Source: Lachnospiraceae bacterium
GTDB lineage: Bacteria; Bacillota; Clostridia; Lachnospirales; Lachnospiraceae
Reading direction: 5' to 3'
NCBI GenBank assembly: GCA_900765975.1
Contig: CAAFTS010000004.1
Coordinates: 1 to 13,642 of the forward strand
Length of the DNA: 13,642 nt
Shown here: positions 1 through 7,049 of the stretch, in pieces
Layout of the letters: every line of letters begins with the position of its first letter
Position numbering within the stretch: the stretch's first letter is position 1
The notes under the pieces: generated by a model
Databases searched by the model: none
Seen by the model: only the letters and a program-made list of their open reading frames with translations
What the model was told of the DNA's origin: nothing
Program-made: the position numbers and the translations under genes

Positions 1-1
1 C

Positions 2-64
2 TTTTGCATCTGTTCCGATTCTGGCATGACCGGAACAAATGTAAGAGTTGGAAGTTACAGATAG
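2..64 (+). CDS. Possible C-terminal tail of an upstream gene (partial)
   Basis: An open frame runs from the window edge to a TAG at 62-64 and gives a 20-residue tail ending in GTNVRVGSYR. The mix of residues looks protein-like. A second frame (positions 1-72) is also open, so the reading frame is not certain. No family can be named from so short a piece, and no clear terminator follows it. Confidence 0.25.
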   Translation, partial: FCICSDSGMTGTNVRVGSYR

Positions 65-95
65 CTGCTTAATCAGCAGACACTAAATAAATATC

Positions 96-123
96 CACTT
101 TAATTTATTAATTTGTTAAAGTG
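96..123. promoter_or_regulatory. 28-bp imperfect palindrome upstream of glyA
   Basis: The arms CACTTTAA (96-103) and TTAAAGTG (116-123) are perfect inverted repeats around an AT-rich core that is itself partly symmetric (ATTAAT). It lies just upstream of a weak candidate promoter, TTGTTT (129-134), 17 bp, TAGACT (152-157). It could be an operator or activator site for glyA. No long T-run follows directly, so a terminator for the upstream gene is less likely. Confidence 0.35.
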
Positions 124-234
124 AATACTTGTTTTTGCTGTATGGATATGATAGACTAATACCAAAATTCAGGCAAAAATATCTTTTGTGAGCATAGAAA
201 TTCTTGCAAAGATGGAAAACGGAGGTATGGTTCG

Positions 235-1470
235 ATGTACGATTTTGAGGAAATTGTTAAGGCAGACGCAGAGGTTGCAGAGGCGATTCAGGCAGAGATG
301 AAACGTCAGGATTCTCATATTGAATTGATCGCATCAGAAAACTGGGTAAGCAAAGCGGTGATGGCGGCAATGGGAAGTCCGTTGACGAATAAATATGCAG
401 AAGGATATCCGGGAAAACGTTATTACGGAGGATGCCAGTGTGTAGACGTGGTGGAAGAACTGGCAAAAGAGCGGGCAAAGAAACTGTTTGGATGTGAGTA
501 TGTCAATGTACAGCCACATTCCGGTGCACAGGCGAATATGGCAGCGATGTTTGCAATGCTGGAGCCTGGAGATAAGATTATGGGAATGAATCTGGATCAT
601 GGCGGACATTTGACACATGGTTCTCCGGTGAATCTGTCCGGAAAATATTTCCAGGTTCGTTTTTACGGAGTCAATGAAGACGGAGTGATTGATTACGATG
701 AAGTACTTCGAATCGCCAAGGAATATCAGCCAAAGTTAATTGTGGCAGGAGCAAGTGCATACGCAAGAACCATTGATTTTAAGAGATTTCGTGAAATTGC
801 TGATGAAGTCGGAGCATATCTGATGGTAGATATTGCACATATCGCAGGACTTGTAGCAACCGGACTGCATCCAAGCCCGATCTCTTATGCACATGTGACA
901 ACGACAACAACGCATAAGACATTGCGGGGACCTCGTGGCGGTATGATCATGAGCAGCGAAGAGATGAATCAAAAGTTCAATTTCAATAAAGCTGTATTTC
1001 CGGGAATACAGGGAGGCCCATTGATGCATGTAATTGCAGCGAAAGCAGTTTGCTTTCAGGAGGCATTACAGCCGGAGTATAAGACCTATATGGAACAGGT
1101 TGTGAAGAATGCAAAGGCACTGTGTAATGGATTAAAAGCCCGCGGTATCAAGATTGTATCAGGAGATACCGATAATCATCTGATGCTTGTGGATCTGACC
1201 GGAACCGATATCAGTGGAAAAGAATTGGAAAAACGTCTGGATGATGCACATATTACTGCAAATAAAAATACCATTCCGAACGATCCACGTTCTCCGTTTG
1301 TAACAAGCGGTGTCAGATTAGGAACACCTGCAGTGACAAGCCGCGGAATGGTGGAAGAAGATATGGATCAGATTGCTGAGATTATCGCACTGGTTATTGC
1401 CGGAGAAGAAAATGTGGAGAAGGCGAAGGCAATGGTAGCAGAGCTGACAAAGAAATATCCATTGTGTTAA
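235..1470 (+). CDS. glyA: Serine hydroxymethyltransferase
   Basis: This cytosolic PLP enzyme interconverts serine plus tetrahydrofolate with glycine plus 5,10-methylene-THF, the main entry of one-carbon units for purine, thymidylate and methionine synthesis. The 411-residue length is normal for the family. The PLP-binding lysine sits in the signature [11 protein letters not shown] (Lys228). The N-terminal substrate region LIASENWVS and the [15 protein letters not shown] stretch, both family hallmarks, are intact. The ATG is chosen because GGAGGT lies at 221-226, 8 bases upstream. The gene stands alone: a strong terminator follows, and the next operon has a different job. No riboswitch was recognised in the 234 bases upstream. 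The identification is secure. Confidence 0.97.
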   Translation: MYDFEEIVKADAEVAEAIQAEMKRQDSHIELIASENWVSKAVMAAMGSPLTNKYAEGYPGKRYYGGCQCVDVVEELAKERAKKLFGCEYVNVQPHSGAQANMAAMFAMLEPGDKIMGMNLDHGGHLTHGSPVNLSGKYFQVRFYGVNEDGVIDYDEVLRIAKEYQPKLIVAGASAYARTIDFKRFREIADEVGAYLMVDIAHIAGLVATGLHPSPISYAHVTTTTTHKTLRGPRGGMIMSSEEMNQKFNFNKAVFPGIQGGPLMHVIAAKAVCFQEALQPEYKTYMEQVVKNAKALCNGLKARGIKIVSGDTDNHLMLVDLTGTDISGKELEKRLDDAHITANKNTIPNDPRSPFVTSGVRLGTPAVTSRGMVEEDMDQIAEIIALVIAGEENVEKAKAMVAELTKKYPLC

Positions 1471-1510
1471 AAAATACTATACTCACAATATTGGGAAGTG
1501 TAAAAAATTT

Positions 1511-1558
1511 CCTCTTACAGAGATAAAATACTTATTTCTGTAAGAGGAGTTTTTATTT
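1511..1558 (+). terminator. Intrinsic terminator of glyA
   Basis: A 16-bp stem (1511-1526 with 1532-1547, one G-U pair) closes a 5-base loop and is followed by a T-rich tail (AGTTTTTATTT). A run of A on the 5' side could also let it work weakly from the other strand. It separates glyA from the transporter operon. Confidence 0.92.
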
Positions 1559-1619
1559 ATTCATATTTTTTTCCAAGAAAATGTATATCCTTATAAATTC
1601 CTTAGAATTGTTTTATATC

Positions 1620-1672
1620 CTGTATGACAGAGAAGAAGGGAAAATACAGATGCACAGTAGTGATCTGTATTT
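1620..1672. promoter_or_regulatory. Inverted repeat and repeated CTGTAT half-sites before the transporter operon
   Basis: AAATACAGAT (1642-1651) and ATCTGTATTT (1663-1672) form a perfect 10-bp inverted repeat with an 11-base spacer, 14 bases before the Shine-Dalgarno of the ATPase gene. The core half-site CTGTAT also occurs at 1620-1625, so three half-sites lie about two helical turns apart. This suits a response-regulator operator, probably for the regulator encoded downstream; an mRNA leader hairpin is the alternative. No convincing -35/-10 pair was found, though TATAAA at 1592-1597 is a possible -10. Confidence 0.45.
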
Positions 1673-1700
1673 CCATTCTCAAAAAAAGGAGGTAAATGTG

Positions 1701-2411
1701 ATGCAGGATTATCTGGTAGAAATCAAACAGGTTACGAAAAAATTTCACAAGCAAAAAGCATTAAATCAAGTTTCATTGAATATTCCAAAGAATTGTGTTT
1801 ATGGTCTGCTGGGGCCAAATGGAGCCGGAAAGTCGACTTTACTGAAAAGTCTGACGGGGATTATGAGGCAGACAGAAGGGGAAATTTTATTTGACGGGCA
1901 TCGCTGGTCGAGGAAGGATTTGAATGAAATCGGTGCACTGGTAGAAACGCCGCCGATTTATGAAAATTTGAGTGCATGGGAAAACCTGAAGGTACGAGCG
2001 CTGCTTTTGGGATTGCCGGACGGAAGGATTGAGGAAGTCCTAAGAATCGTTGGCTTGGAAAATACAGGGCGAAAAAAGGCAGGGGCATTTTCTCTGGGAA
2101 TGAAACAGAGATTGGGAATTGCAATCGCACTTTTGAATCATCCTAAGCTGCTTGTGTTGGATGAGCCGGTCAATGGTCTTGATCCGGTGGGGATACAGGA
2201 ATTGCGGGAAATGATTCGGAGGTTTCCGGAGGAAGGAATTACAGTTCTTATTTCCAGTCATATTTTGAGTGAGATTGAACAGACAGCAGATTATATCGGG
2301 ATTATTGTAGAGGGGGAAATGCATTACGAAGGAAGTATTTCTGAGTGTGATAATCTGGAAGAGTTGTTTATGGAGATTGTAAAGAAACAGCGGAAGGAGG
2401 GAATCCGATGA
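1701..2411 (+). CDS. Lantibiotic-protection ABC transporter, ATP-binding subunit (LanF/CprA-like)
   Basis: This cytoplasmic ATPase subunit (236 aa) powers the two permeases that follow; the LanFEG family removes lantibiotics and other cationic peptides from the membrane. Walker A GPNGAGKST is at residues 38-46, the signature SLGMKQR at 131-137, Walker B with LVLDEP up to Glu155, and the switch histidine is His187. Where most ABC proteins have the Q-loop glutamine, this one has Glu82 in LVETPPIYENLS; this 'E-loop' is a known mark of lantibiotic immunity ATPases such as NukF. The start at 1701 is chosen because AGGAGGT (1687-1693) is 7 bases upstream; a frame open from ATG 1581 would add 40 unlikely residues across the regulatory repeat. 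The stop overlaps the next start (ATGA). Confidence 0.93.
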   Translation: MQDYLVEIKQVTKKFHKQKALNQVSLNIPKNCVYGLLGPNGAGKSTLLKSLTGIMRQTEGEILFDGHRWSRKDLNEIGALVETPPIYENLSAWENLKVRALLLGLPDGRIEEVLRIVGLENTGRKKAGAFSLGMKQRLGIAIALLNHPKLLVLDEPVNGLDPVGIQELREMIRRFPEEGITVLISSHILSEIEQTADYIGIIVEGEMHYEGSISECDNLEELFMEIVKKQRKEGIR

Positions 2412-3196
2412 GAGGGAATGGAGCAAGATTTCAAAACTATATGCAGGCGGAAATGCTGAAATATAAGCATACGGCAGTCGGAAAACTGACAATCTTAATG
2501 CCTCTTATCTGTGTTGCAATGTCGGCGGTGCTGACCCATATATATTTTGCGGTGGATGGATATAACTGGTGGTATACGGGGATGTATACGGGATTTTTGG
2601 CTCTGGTCTGTGGAATCATCAGCGAAAAAGAAAAAAAGATGGGGAACCGGGCGGTATATTCTCTCCCCTGCGATATGAAAAAGATGTGGGATGCAAAGGT
2701 CTGTTACGGACTTCTGATGTCCGCAGGGGCAATGGTTTTTCTGACAGCAGTGATCATTGTAGCTGCATTTTTGATGGAAACACAGTTGCAGGTGAATTTT
2801 ATTCTCCGTCCGTCGTTCTCCGAACAGCTTGCGGCATGTGTGCTGCTATGGCTTTCCTTTTGCTGGCAGATTCCATGGTGTCTCTTTCTGGCACAGACCA
2901 TTGGGCGGATTCCGATGCTGATCCTTCATTTTGTAGGAACAGAATTGATGGCAATTATCTTGTCTCTGTCTCCGATTTATATGTTTTTTCCGGGAGCAAT
3001 CGGAGCGAGAATGATGTGTCCGTTATTAAAAATCATGCCAAACGGACTTCCGGCACAGACCGGGGAGATGACATTTGCGCCGCGGCTGATCGATCCCTCT
3101 AGCATTCCAATCGGAATTGCAGCGTCTGTGTTGTGGCTTTTGCTGATTTGGGGGATCACACGGATATGGTATCAGAGAAGGGTGGAAAAAGCATGA
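2408..3196 (+). CDS. Lantibiotic immunity ABC transporter permease, MutE/EpiE type (LanE-like)
   Basis: This 262-residue membrane protein has about six hydrophobic segments (near residues 26-48, 55-72, 100-123, 140-163, 167-195 and 234-254). It has a short cytoplasmic N-terminus carrying the AEMLKYKHT stretch and the EKEKKMGNR loop after helix 2, both usual for the MutE/EpiE permease family. It should pair with the next gene product to form the channel driven by the ATPase before it. Its ATG overlaps the ATPase stop by 4 bases, with GGAGG just upstream inside that gene, so the three subunits are translationally coupled. Substrate cannot be read from the sequence; lantibiotic or cationic peptide is inferred from family and context. 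Confidence 0.88.
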   Translation: MRGNGARFQNYMQAEMLKYKHTAVGKLTILMPLICVAMSAVLTHIYFAVDGYNWWYTGMYTGFLALVCGIISEKEKKMGNRAVYSLPCDMKKMWDAKVCYGLLMSAGAMVFLTAVIIVAAFLMETQLQVNFILRPSFSEQLAACVLLWLSFCWQIPWCLFLAQTIGRIPMLILHFVGTELMAIILSLSPIYMFFPGAIGARMMCPLLKIMPNGLPAQTGEMTFAPRLIDPSSIPIGIAASVLWLLLIWGITRIWYQRRVEKA

Positions 3197-3948
3197 GAAC
3201 ATGGATGCGTTTACTTCGGGCAGAAAGGTATAAAATGAAACATACGATACTCCCGGTGATGCATGTAGGGATTCCGCTTGCGGGAAGTACTTTGTTACTG
3301 CTTTATTATAGAGCAACATCTCTAAACGGCATTGAGCAGGTTTCCGGTTTTATTGAGATTGTGGGAATGGGGTTTCCGTTCTTGGTAAGTCTCATCTGCT
3401 CTCGGTCTATGATGTTAGAAGAGGGGAATCATTATCAGACGTTTTTGGGTGGAAGTGCGGCCAGAACGACTTCTTTATCGGCGAAATGTATTGTTTTGCA
3501 GTTGTTAGGGCTGCTTGCAGTGATTCTGGGAATTGGTTCGTTTGCTTTGGGAGAGCGGTATCTTCTGGGAAATGCAGATTTTCCGGTTATGGTATATCCG
3601 GTGGCAGTGTTGGCTCTTTGGCTGGGGAGCTTGATTCAGTATCCGATTCATTTGTTCTTAAATATGCGATTTTCGCAATCGGTTTCTATGGGAATCGGCG
3701 TGGCACAGTCGGTACTTGCCGCACTGTTAGTGACCGGACTGGGAGAAGGAATCTGGCAATTTATTCCCTGTTCCTGGAGTATCCGGATGTCCATAGAACT
3801 ATTAAAGCGAATGATGATTCCCGGAGCAGGATTTTCAAAAAGAGAAGGAATCATCTGCTTGTTGATTAGTATAGTTGTTTGTGTCATAATTTTTGTATGG
3901 TTTCATTACAAAGGAGAGAATGCGTCAGCGGCAAGTATGAGTGAGTAG
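3193..3948 (+). CDS. Lantibiotic immunity ABC transporter permease, MutG type (LanG-like)
   Basis: This second permease has 251 residues and about six transmembrane segments (near 17-38, 51-70, 98-120, 130-155, 162-184 and 218-237). The N-terminal RLLRAERYKMKHT matches the style of its partner and of MutG/EpiG proteins, and the conserved-looking EEGNHYQTFLGG follows helix 2. The start at 3193 overlaps the previous stop as ATGA; an in-frame ATG at 3133 would overlap the previous gene by 64 bases and adds residues unlike the family. Together with the two genes before it, this makes a complete LanFEG transporter. The divergence between the two permeases is typical; they are not recent duplicates. 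Confidence 0.87.
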   Translation: MRTWMRLLRAERYKMKHTILPVMHVGIPLAGSTLLLLYYRATSLNGIEQVSGFIEIVGMGFPFLVSLICSRSMMLEEGNHYQTFLGGSAARTTSLSAKCIVLQLLGLLAVILGIGSFALGERYLLGNADFPVMVYPVAVLALWLGSLIQYPIHLFLNMRFSQSVSMGIGVAQSVLAALLVTGLGEGIWQFIPCSWSIRMSIELLKRMMIPGAGFSKREGIICLLISIVVCVIIFVWFHYKGENASAASMSE

Positions 3949-3994
3949 CTGGAAAAATAATGGATTGAGAAAAGATTTGAAGAGGAATGGTAGG

Positions 3995-4681
3995 ATGAAT
4001 GCAAGCAAGAAACACTATATCCGTATCTTAGCGGTAGATGATGATAAGGGGATTCTTGAGCTGATACGAAGGGCATTGGAACATGAAGGATATCTGGTAG
4101 ATACGGTTTCGGATCCGACAACTGTACTTCAGAAAAAGCCGGAGCAATATCAATTGATCCTGCTGGATGTGATGATGCCCGGAATGGATGGATTTCAGTT
4201 GTGTAAAGAACTTCGTGAACGGGTGGATTGTCCAATTTTGTTTCTGACTGCAAAAAGTGAAGAAAATGATTTGATGCAGGGTCTGGGTGTGGGCGGCGAT
4301 GATTATATTACAAAGCCTTTTGGAATTGGAGAACTGCGGGCAAGAGTAGCGGCTCATCTTCGGAGAGAAAATCGCGAACGGAGACATTTTATGGAGGTAG
4401 ATGGAGTCCGTTTTCAACTTCAGGCAAAGAAAATGCAGTACAAGGATGTTGAAGTGCCACTTACAAAGAGTGAGTACGCAATCTGTGAATATCTGGCAGT
4501 CAATCGTGGACAGGTCTTTTCCAAAGAACGAATCTACGAAACTGTTTATGGATTTGACGGGGAAGGCGATGCTGCTGCGGTAACTGAGCATGTGAAAAAT
4601 ATCCGCGCAAAATGTAAAAAATATGGCTTGGAGCCGATAGAAACGGTATGGGGGATCGGATATCGATGGAAGGCGGATTGA
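3995..4681 (+). CDS. Two-component response regulator, OmpR/PhoB family
   Basis: This 228-residue DNA-binding regulator probably controls the transporter operon. The receiver domain (about 9-125) has the acidic pocket Asp15-Asp16-Asp17, phospho-acceptor Asp58 in LLDVMMPGMDG, Thr85 and Lys107 in ITKPF. The winged-helix effector domain (about 133-226) ends with the usual VWGIGYRWK. The start at 3995 is preferred because AGAGGA (3981-3986) precedes it by 8 bases. A GTG at 3941 overlapping the permease stop would add 18 residues and lacks a ribosome site. The arrangement LanFEG-regulator-kinase resembles the C. difficile CprABC-CprK system and lantibiotic detection modules of other Clostridia. 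The inverted repeat at 1642-1672 is a possible target. Confidence 0.93.
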   Translation: MNASKKHYIRILAVDDDKGILELIRRALEHEGYLVDTVSDPTTVLQKKPEQYQLILLDVMMPGMDGFQLCKELRERVDCPILFLTAKSEENDLMQGLGVGGDDYITKPFGIGELRARVAAHLRRENRERRHFMEVDGVRFQLQAKKMQYKDVEVPLTKSEYAICEYLAVNRGQVFSKERIYETVYGFDGEGDAAAVTEHVKNIRAKCKKYGLEPIETVWGIGYRWKAD

Positions 4682-6126
4682 AAAACAGAAGAAAAAACAG
4701 AGGAAGAGAAAAAACATTGATGGGAATGTTTTTGAAATATATGGTCATCTTCTGTGTAAATGTAGCGCTGATTTTTGCCGGAGCATATTTAACGATAGCA
4801 ATTCTGGGAGGAACGGGAATGGTGTATCCCGCCAATTATTCCGAGCAGTGGATGAATGCACATGAAACGGAACTGCGAGAAAGCGAGGATCTTCGTGAAT
4901 TGGAATTTCCCTACGGTACAAATTACGGTGTATATACGAGAAACGGAAAATGGCTCTATGGCACAATTGCTGAAAAAGACCGAGAGAGAACATGGAATGG
5001 ATATGAACGGCAGAATATGTCCGCATTGTCAGGATACTATCGTGTTTTTGAACGAGAGAAAGAAGAAATCTGTATTGTAAAATATCATTTTCAGATGCGG
5101 TATGTCAATCAGACATTGAATCGGATTCTTCCAACCCCTGAACTGCTGATTCCAATATTGATGGCGATTATCTTTTTGGTTCAAGCCGTTGTATTGGCGA
5201 GACATTTTGCAAAAAATATGAAAAAACGTTTGGAGAAACTGCAAGGTGTAACCCAGAAAATTTCGGAAAATGATTTGGAGTTTGCGGTGGAGACAACAGA
5301 TATCAAAGAAATCAATCAAGTCCTTCGTTCTCTGGAGAGAATGAAAGATGCGCTCCAGAAATCTTTGAAAAAGCAGTGGGATATGGAAGAAGAACAGAAC
5401 CGGCAGGTGCGGGCGCTGGTACATGATATCAAGACTCCGCTTACGATTATTAAAGGCAATGCAGAGCTTTCTGCGGAGGATGTGGGAGAATGGAAAGAAA
5501 TTTTATCTGAGAAGAGTGATGGTTCTGGCAAGCTGTCTGCTTTGCAAGGCGTTGAGAATTGTCAAAAACAGATTTTGGAGCATACTGTCGAGATAGAGAC
5601 GTATCTGGATAAGATGCGTATGATTTTGAAACATCAGACTGCAGCGGAAACAGAAATTTGCATTGCTTGTGACAGATTGCAGGAAAAACTGAAAGTGCAG
5701 GCGGAACAGATGACTTCCCCACAGGATTTGCCATTGATGGTACAGTGTCACAGCGTGCAAGGAGTGGTTCAGGTCAACCTCGAACAACTAAAGCGGGCAT
5801 GGGGAAATGTGTTGGGAAATGCAATTGAGTATACCGATTCGGAGCAGGGCGTGGATGTTTGCATCAATGAGGCTAAGAAAGACGGAGTCAGTTATCTTTG
5901 TGCAAAAGTATCGGATTACGGACCGGGATTTTCCGGCGAAGAATTAAACTATGCAGCGGAAGAGTTTTACCGGGGAGATGAAAGTCGTCATGACAGAAGT
6001 CATCAAGGCTTGGGACTTGCCATTGCAAAACGGTTTGTAGAGGCACAGGGGGGATTTCTGGAAATCCGAAATTCCAAGCAGACCGGGGGCGGAGAAGTGG
6101 CACTTTGGTTGAAAGTGCAGCGGTGA
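4666..6126 (+). CDS. Membrane sensor histidine kinase
   Basis: This is the kinase partner of the response regulator. From the ATG at 4666 it is 486 residues. TM1 (about 20-47) leads to an extracytoplasmic domain of roughly 110 residues rich in Glu/Arg, with a YGVYTRNGKWLYG segment that suggests a Cache-like sensor fold; TM2 is at about 160-181. Next come a HAMP-like linker, the H-box HDIKTPLTIIKGN with His253, the N-box NVLGNAIEYTD near 381, the G1 box SDYGPGFSGEE and the G2 box QGLGLAIAKR near 447. The start is uncertain: ATG 4648, ATG 4666, TTG 4678 (TTGA overlap with the regulator stop) and ATG 4720 are all in frame. The sizeable external domain differs from BceS-type kinases, which lack one. 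Its ligand is probably an antimicrobial peptide, by context. Confidence 0.92.
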   Translation: MEGGLKNRRKNRGREKTLMGMFLKYMVIFCVNVALIFAGAYLTIAILGGTGMVYPANYSEQWMNAHETELRESEDLRELEFPYGTNYGVYTRNGKWLYGTIAEKDRERTWNGYERQNMSALSGYYRVFEREKEEICIVKYHFQMRYVNQTLNRILPTPELLIPILMAIIFLVQAVVLARHFAKNMKKRLEKLQGVTQKISENDLEFAVETTDIKEINQVLRSLERMKDALQKSLKKQWDMEEEQNRQVRALVHDIKTPLTIIKGNAELSAEDVGEWKEILSEKSDGSGKLSALQGVENCQKQILEHTVEIETYLDKMRMILKHQTAAETEICIACDRLQEKLKVQAEQMTSPQDLPLMVQCHSVQGVVQVNLEQLKRAWGNVLGNAIEYTDSEQGVDVCINEAKKDGVSYLCAKVSDYGPGFSGEELNYAAEEFYRGDESRHDRSHQGLGLAIAKRFVEAQGGFLEIRNSKQTGGGEVALWLKVQR

Positions 6127-6248
6127 AATCTTTCGTGGGAGCGGCAGCAGTATTGCTTGGTATATGCATTGCTGTTCCGGTGATGGCATATCAGAAAATA
6201 GAAAAAAGCGGAAGTCTGATAGAGAGAATCCGCGTAACTGTAGAGTGA
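6123..6248 (+). CDS. Small ORF: 41-residue secreted or membrane peptide, coupled to the kinase gene
   Basis: GTG at 6123 overlaps the kinase stop (GTGA), the same coupling style as in the operon upstream. The product starts with a lysine, has a hydrophobic run of about 19 residues (GAAAVLLGICIAVPV), then VMA-Y as a possible signal-peptidase site, then a charged tail of about 19 residues ending in ERIRVTVE. It ends 9 bases before the stop of the convergent XRE gene. The ribosome site is weak, so expression would depend on coupling. I do not recognise a family. It may be a small regulator or accessory of the kinase or transporter, a secreted peptide, or the remnant of a longer extracytoplasmic protein. 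Confidence 0.45.
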   Translation: MKSFVGAAAVLLGICIAVPVMAYQKIEKSGSLIERIRVTVE

Positions 6249-6257
6249 GAAAGAGAG

Positions 6258-6515
6258 TTAAGACAAATCTTCCTTCCCTTCAATGAGGTAGTCGTAAGAT
6301 ACTTGGAATACTTCTGTAAATGCTTTTAATTCCAGGTCTGTAACATATCGCTTGTTTGTTTCAATTCTGGTAATTACATTTTTATCTATGTCATATCCTC
6401 TTAGTTGGAGCTGATAAGCTAAAACACGTTGAGACATATGATGTTCTTTTCGAAGTTTAATGAGTCTCTGGCTAATTAAATTTTTCTCTCCGGTTGTTGT
6501 TCGTGGCTTTGGCAT
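6258..6515 (-). CDS. Small XRE-family helix-turn-helix regulator
   Basis: This 85-residue protein is almost only a Cro/C1-type helix-turn-helix domain (about residues 12-70): ISQRLIKLRKEHHMSQRVLA supplies helices 1-2, DIDKNVITRIETNKRYV the recognition helix region, and FTEVFQVSYDYLIEG the closing helices. The minus-strand start has a good AGGAGG 7 bases upstream (plus-strand TCCTCC at 6523-6528). It is divergent from the gene at 6639, and the space between them carries a perfect 14-bp inverted repeat, so it most likely represses itself and that neighbour. It converges on the transporter operon with no visible terminator between. Confidence 0.88.
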   Translation of the reverse strand: MPKPRTTTGEKNLISQRLIKLRKEHHMSQRVLAYQLQLRGYDIDKNVITRIETNKRYVTDLELKAFTEVFQVSYDYLIEGKEDLS

Positions 6516-6546
6516 TTTTGGCTCCTCCTACAAGTATTCAGATATA

Positions 6547-6623
6547 TTTGTCTCACTTTTTGCACTGTTTCTATTGATTTTACATGGAAAACAGAATACA
6601 ATCGGTTGTAAAAGTGAGACAAA
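6547..6623. promoter_or_regulatory. Divergent promoter region bracketed by a perfect 14-bp inverted repeat
   Basis: TTTGTCTCACTTTT (6547-6560) and AAAAGTGAGACAAA (6610-6623) are exact inverted repeats 49 bases apart. Each gene of the divergent pair therefore has the same box, AAAAGTGAGACAAA, reading towards it. Between them is a good plus-strand promoter, TTGATT (6574-6579), 17 bp, TACAAT (6597-6602). The right arm covers the expected start of transcription, a classic repressor position. On the minus strand only weak candidates were seen (for example TTGTAT overlapping the plus-strand -10). The XRE protein is the obvious candidate binder. Confidence 0.7.
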
Positions 6624-6638
6624 AAGGACGTAGGAAAA

Positions 6639-7022
6639 ATGAAATGCGGAAGGGACAACAGATATCGGCAAGAACTGGAGCGTATGGCTTTTATATATTT
6701 ATGTGGGGGCAGAGACAGAAAATTATTGTCTGGAAAAGAGCGGATGACGTTTACAGATTTTGACAGACTACTATACATTACGGATTTGATTGGATTCTCA
6801 GAATTGAATTTGGAGATATGGGAAACATATAGTGGTCATTTTCAAAAACAATTTCAAGAATTTGAGAGATGGGTTCAGGATTCAACAGATGATATGGTCT
6901 TTAATTTGATAGAACGAGAGAATGATATGTCAGAGAAGTGGGTTGAAGATTTTTTGGGACAGATACCAGATCAGAAAAGTGAAAAAATAGTAGAAAAGTG
7001 GATACAGGAAAAAAATGCTTGA
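6639..7022 (+). CDS. Hypothetical protein, 127 aa, divergent from the XRE gene
   Basis: I do not recognise this protein. It is soluble, mainly helical in appearance, and rich in Glu, Asp and aromatic residues, with no signal peptide or membrane segment. An N-terminal stretch with basic residues (KCGRDNRYRQELER) is followed by an aromatic LLYITDLIGFSELNLEIWETY region and an acidic C-terminal half with two Trp-containing motifs (KWVEDF, KWIQEK). The ribosome site is weak (TAGG, 4 bases before ATG). It has a good promoter of its own inside the operator region and is followed by a hairpin terminator. Its stop codon TGA lies inside the -35 box of the MerR promoter. Control by the neighbouring XRE protein is the only functional hint. 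Confidence 0.75.
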   Translation: MKCGRDNRYRQELERMAFIYLCGGRDRKLLSGKERMTFTDFDRLLYITDLIGFSELNLEIWETYSGHFQKQFQEFERWVQDSTDDMVFNLIERENDMSEKWVEDFLGQIPDQKSEKIVEKWIQEKNA

Positions 7023-7049
7023 CTTTAACGTAACGTCAAGTGATATGCT
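7018..7049 (+). promoter_or_regulatory. MerR-type promoter with 19-bp spacer and dyad operator
   Basis: The -35 TTGACT (7019-7024) and -10 TATGCT (7044-7049) are 19 bp apart, the over-long spacing that MerR proteins correct by untwisting DNA. The spacer holds a dyad with arms CTTGAC (7018-7023) and GTCAAG (7035-7040) around TTTAACGTAAC, close to the usual Firmicute TipA/BmrR-like operator. It should drive the merR gene 110 bases downstream by autoregulation. Confidence 0.8.

Noticed and set aside
66..80. CTGC-TTAATCA-GCAG hairpin and a GCTGCTTAA string reminiscent of a tmRNA tag end
   Set aside because: No tRNA-like 3' end, resume codon context or other tmRNA structure is present; the stem is only 4 bp and has no T-tail.
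1581..1700. In-frame ATG at 1581 as the start of the transporter ATPase
   Set aside because: It has no ribosome site, lies across the inverted repeat, and adds 40 residues unlike the family; the ATG at 1701 has AGGAGGT at proper spacing.
2569..3102. 177-codon plus-strand frame inside the MutE-like permease gene
   Set aside because: It lies wholly within a clearly coding membrane-protein gene in another frame, and its sequence resembles no family.
3941..3994. GTG at 3941 as the response-regulator start
   Set aside because: No Shine-Dalgarno sequence, and the added 18 residues precede a normal receiver domain; ATG 3995 has AGAGGA upstream.
4028..4717. 229-codon minus-strand frame over the response-regulator gene
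   Set aside because: Antisense shadow of a gene with intact motifs; composition rich in Phe/Ile/Ser/His, typical of a spurious frame.
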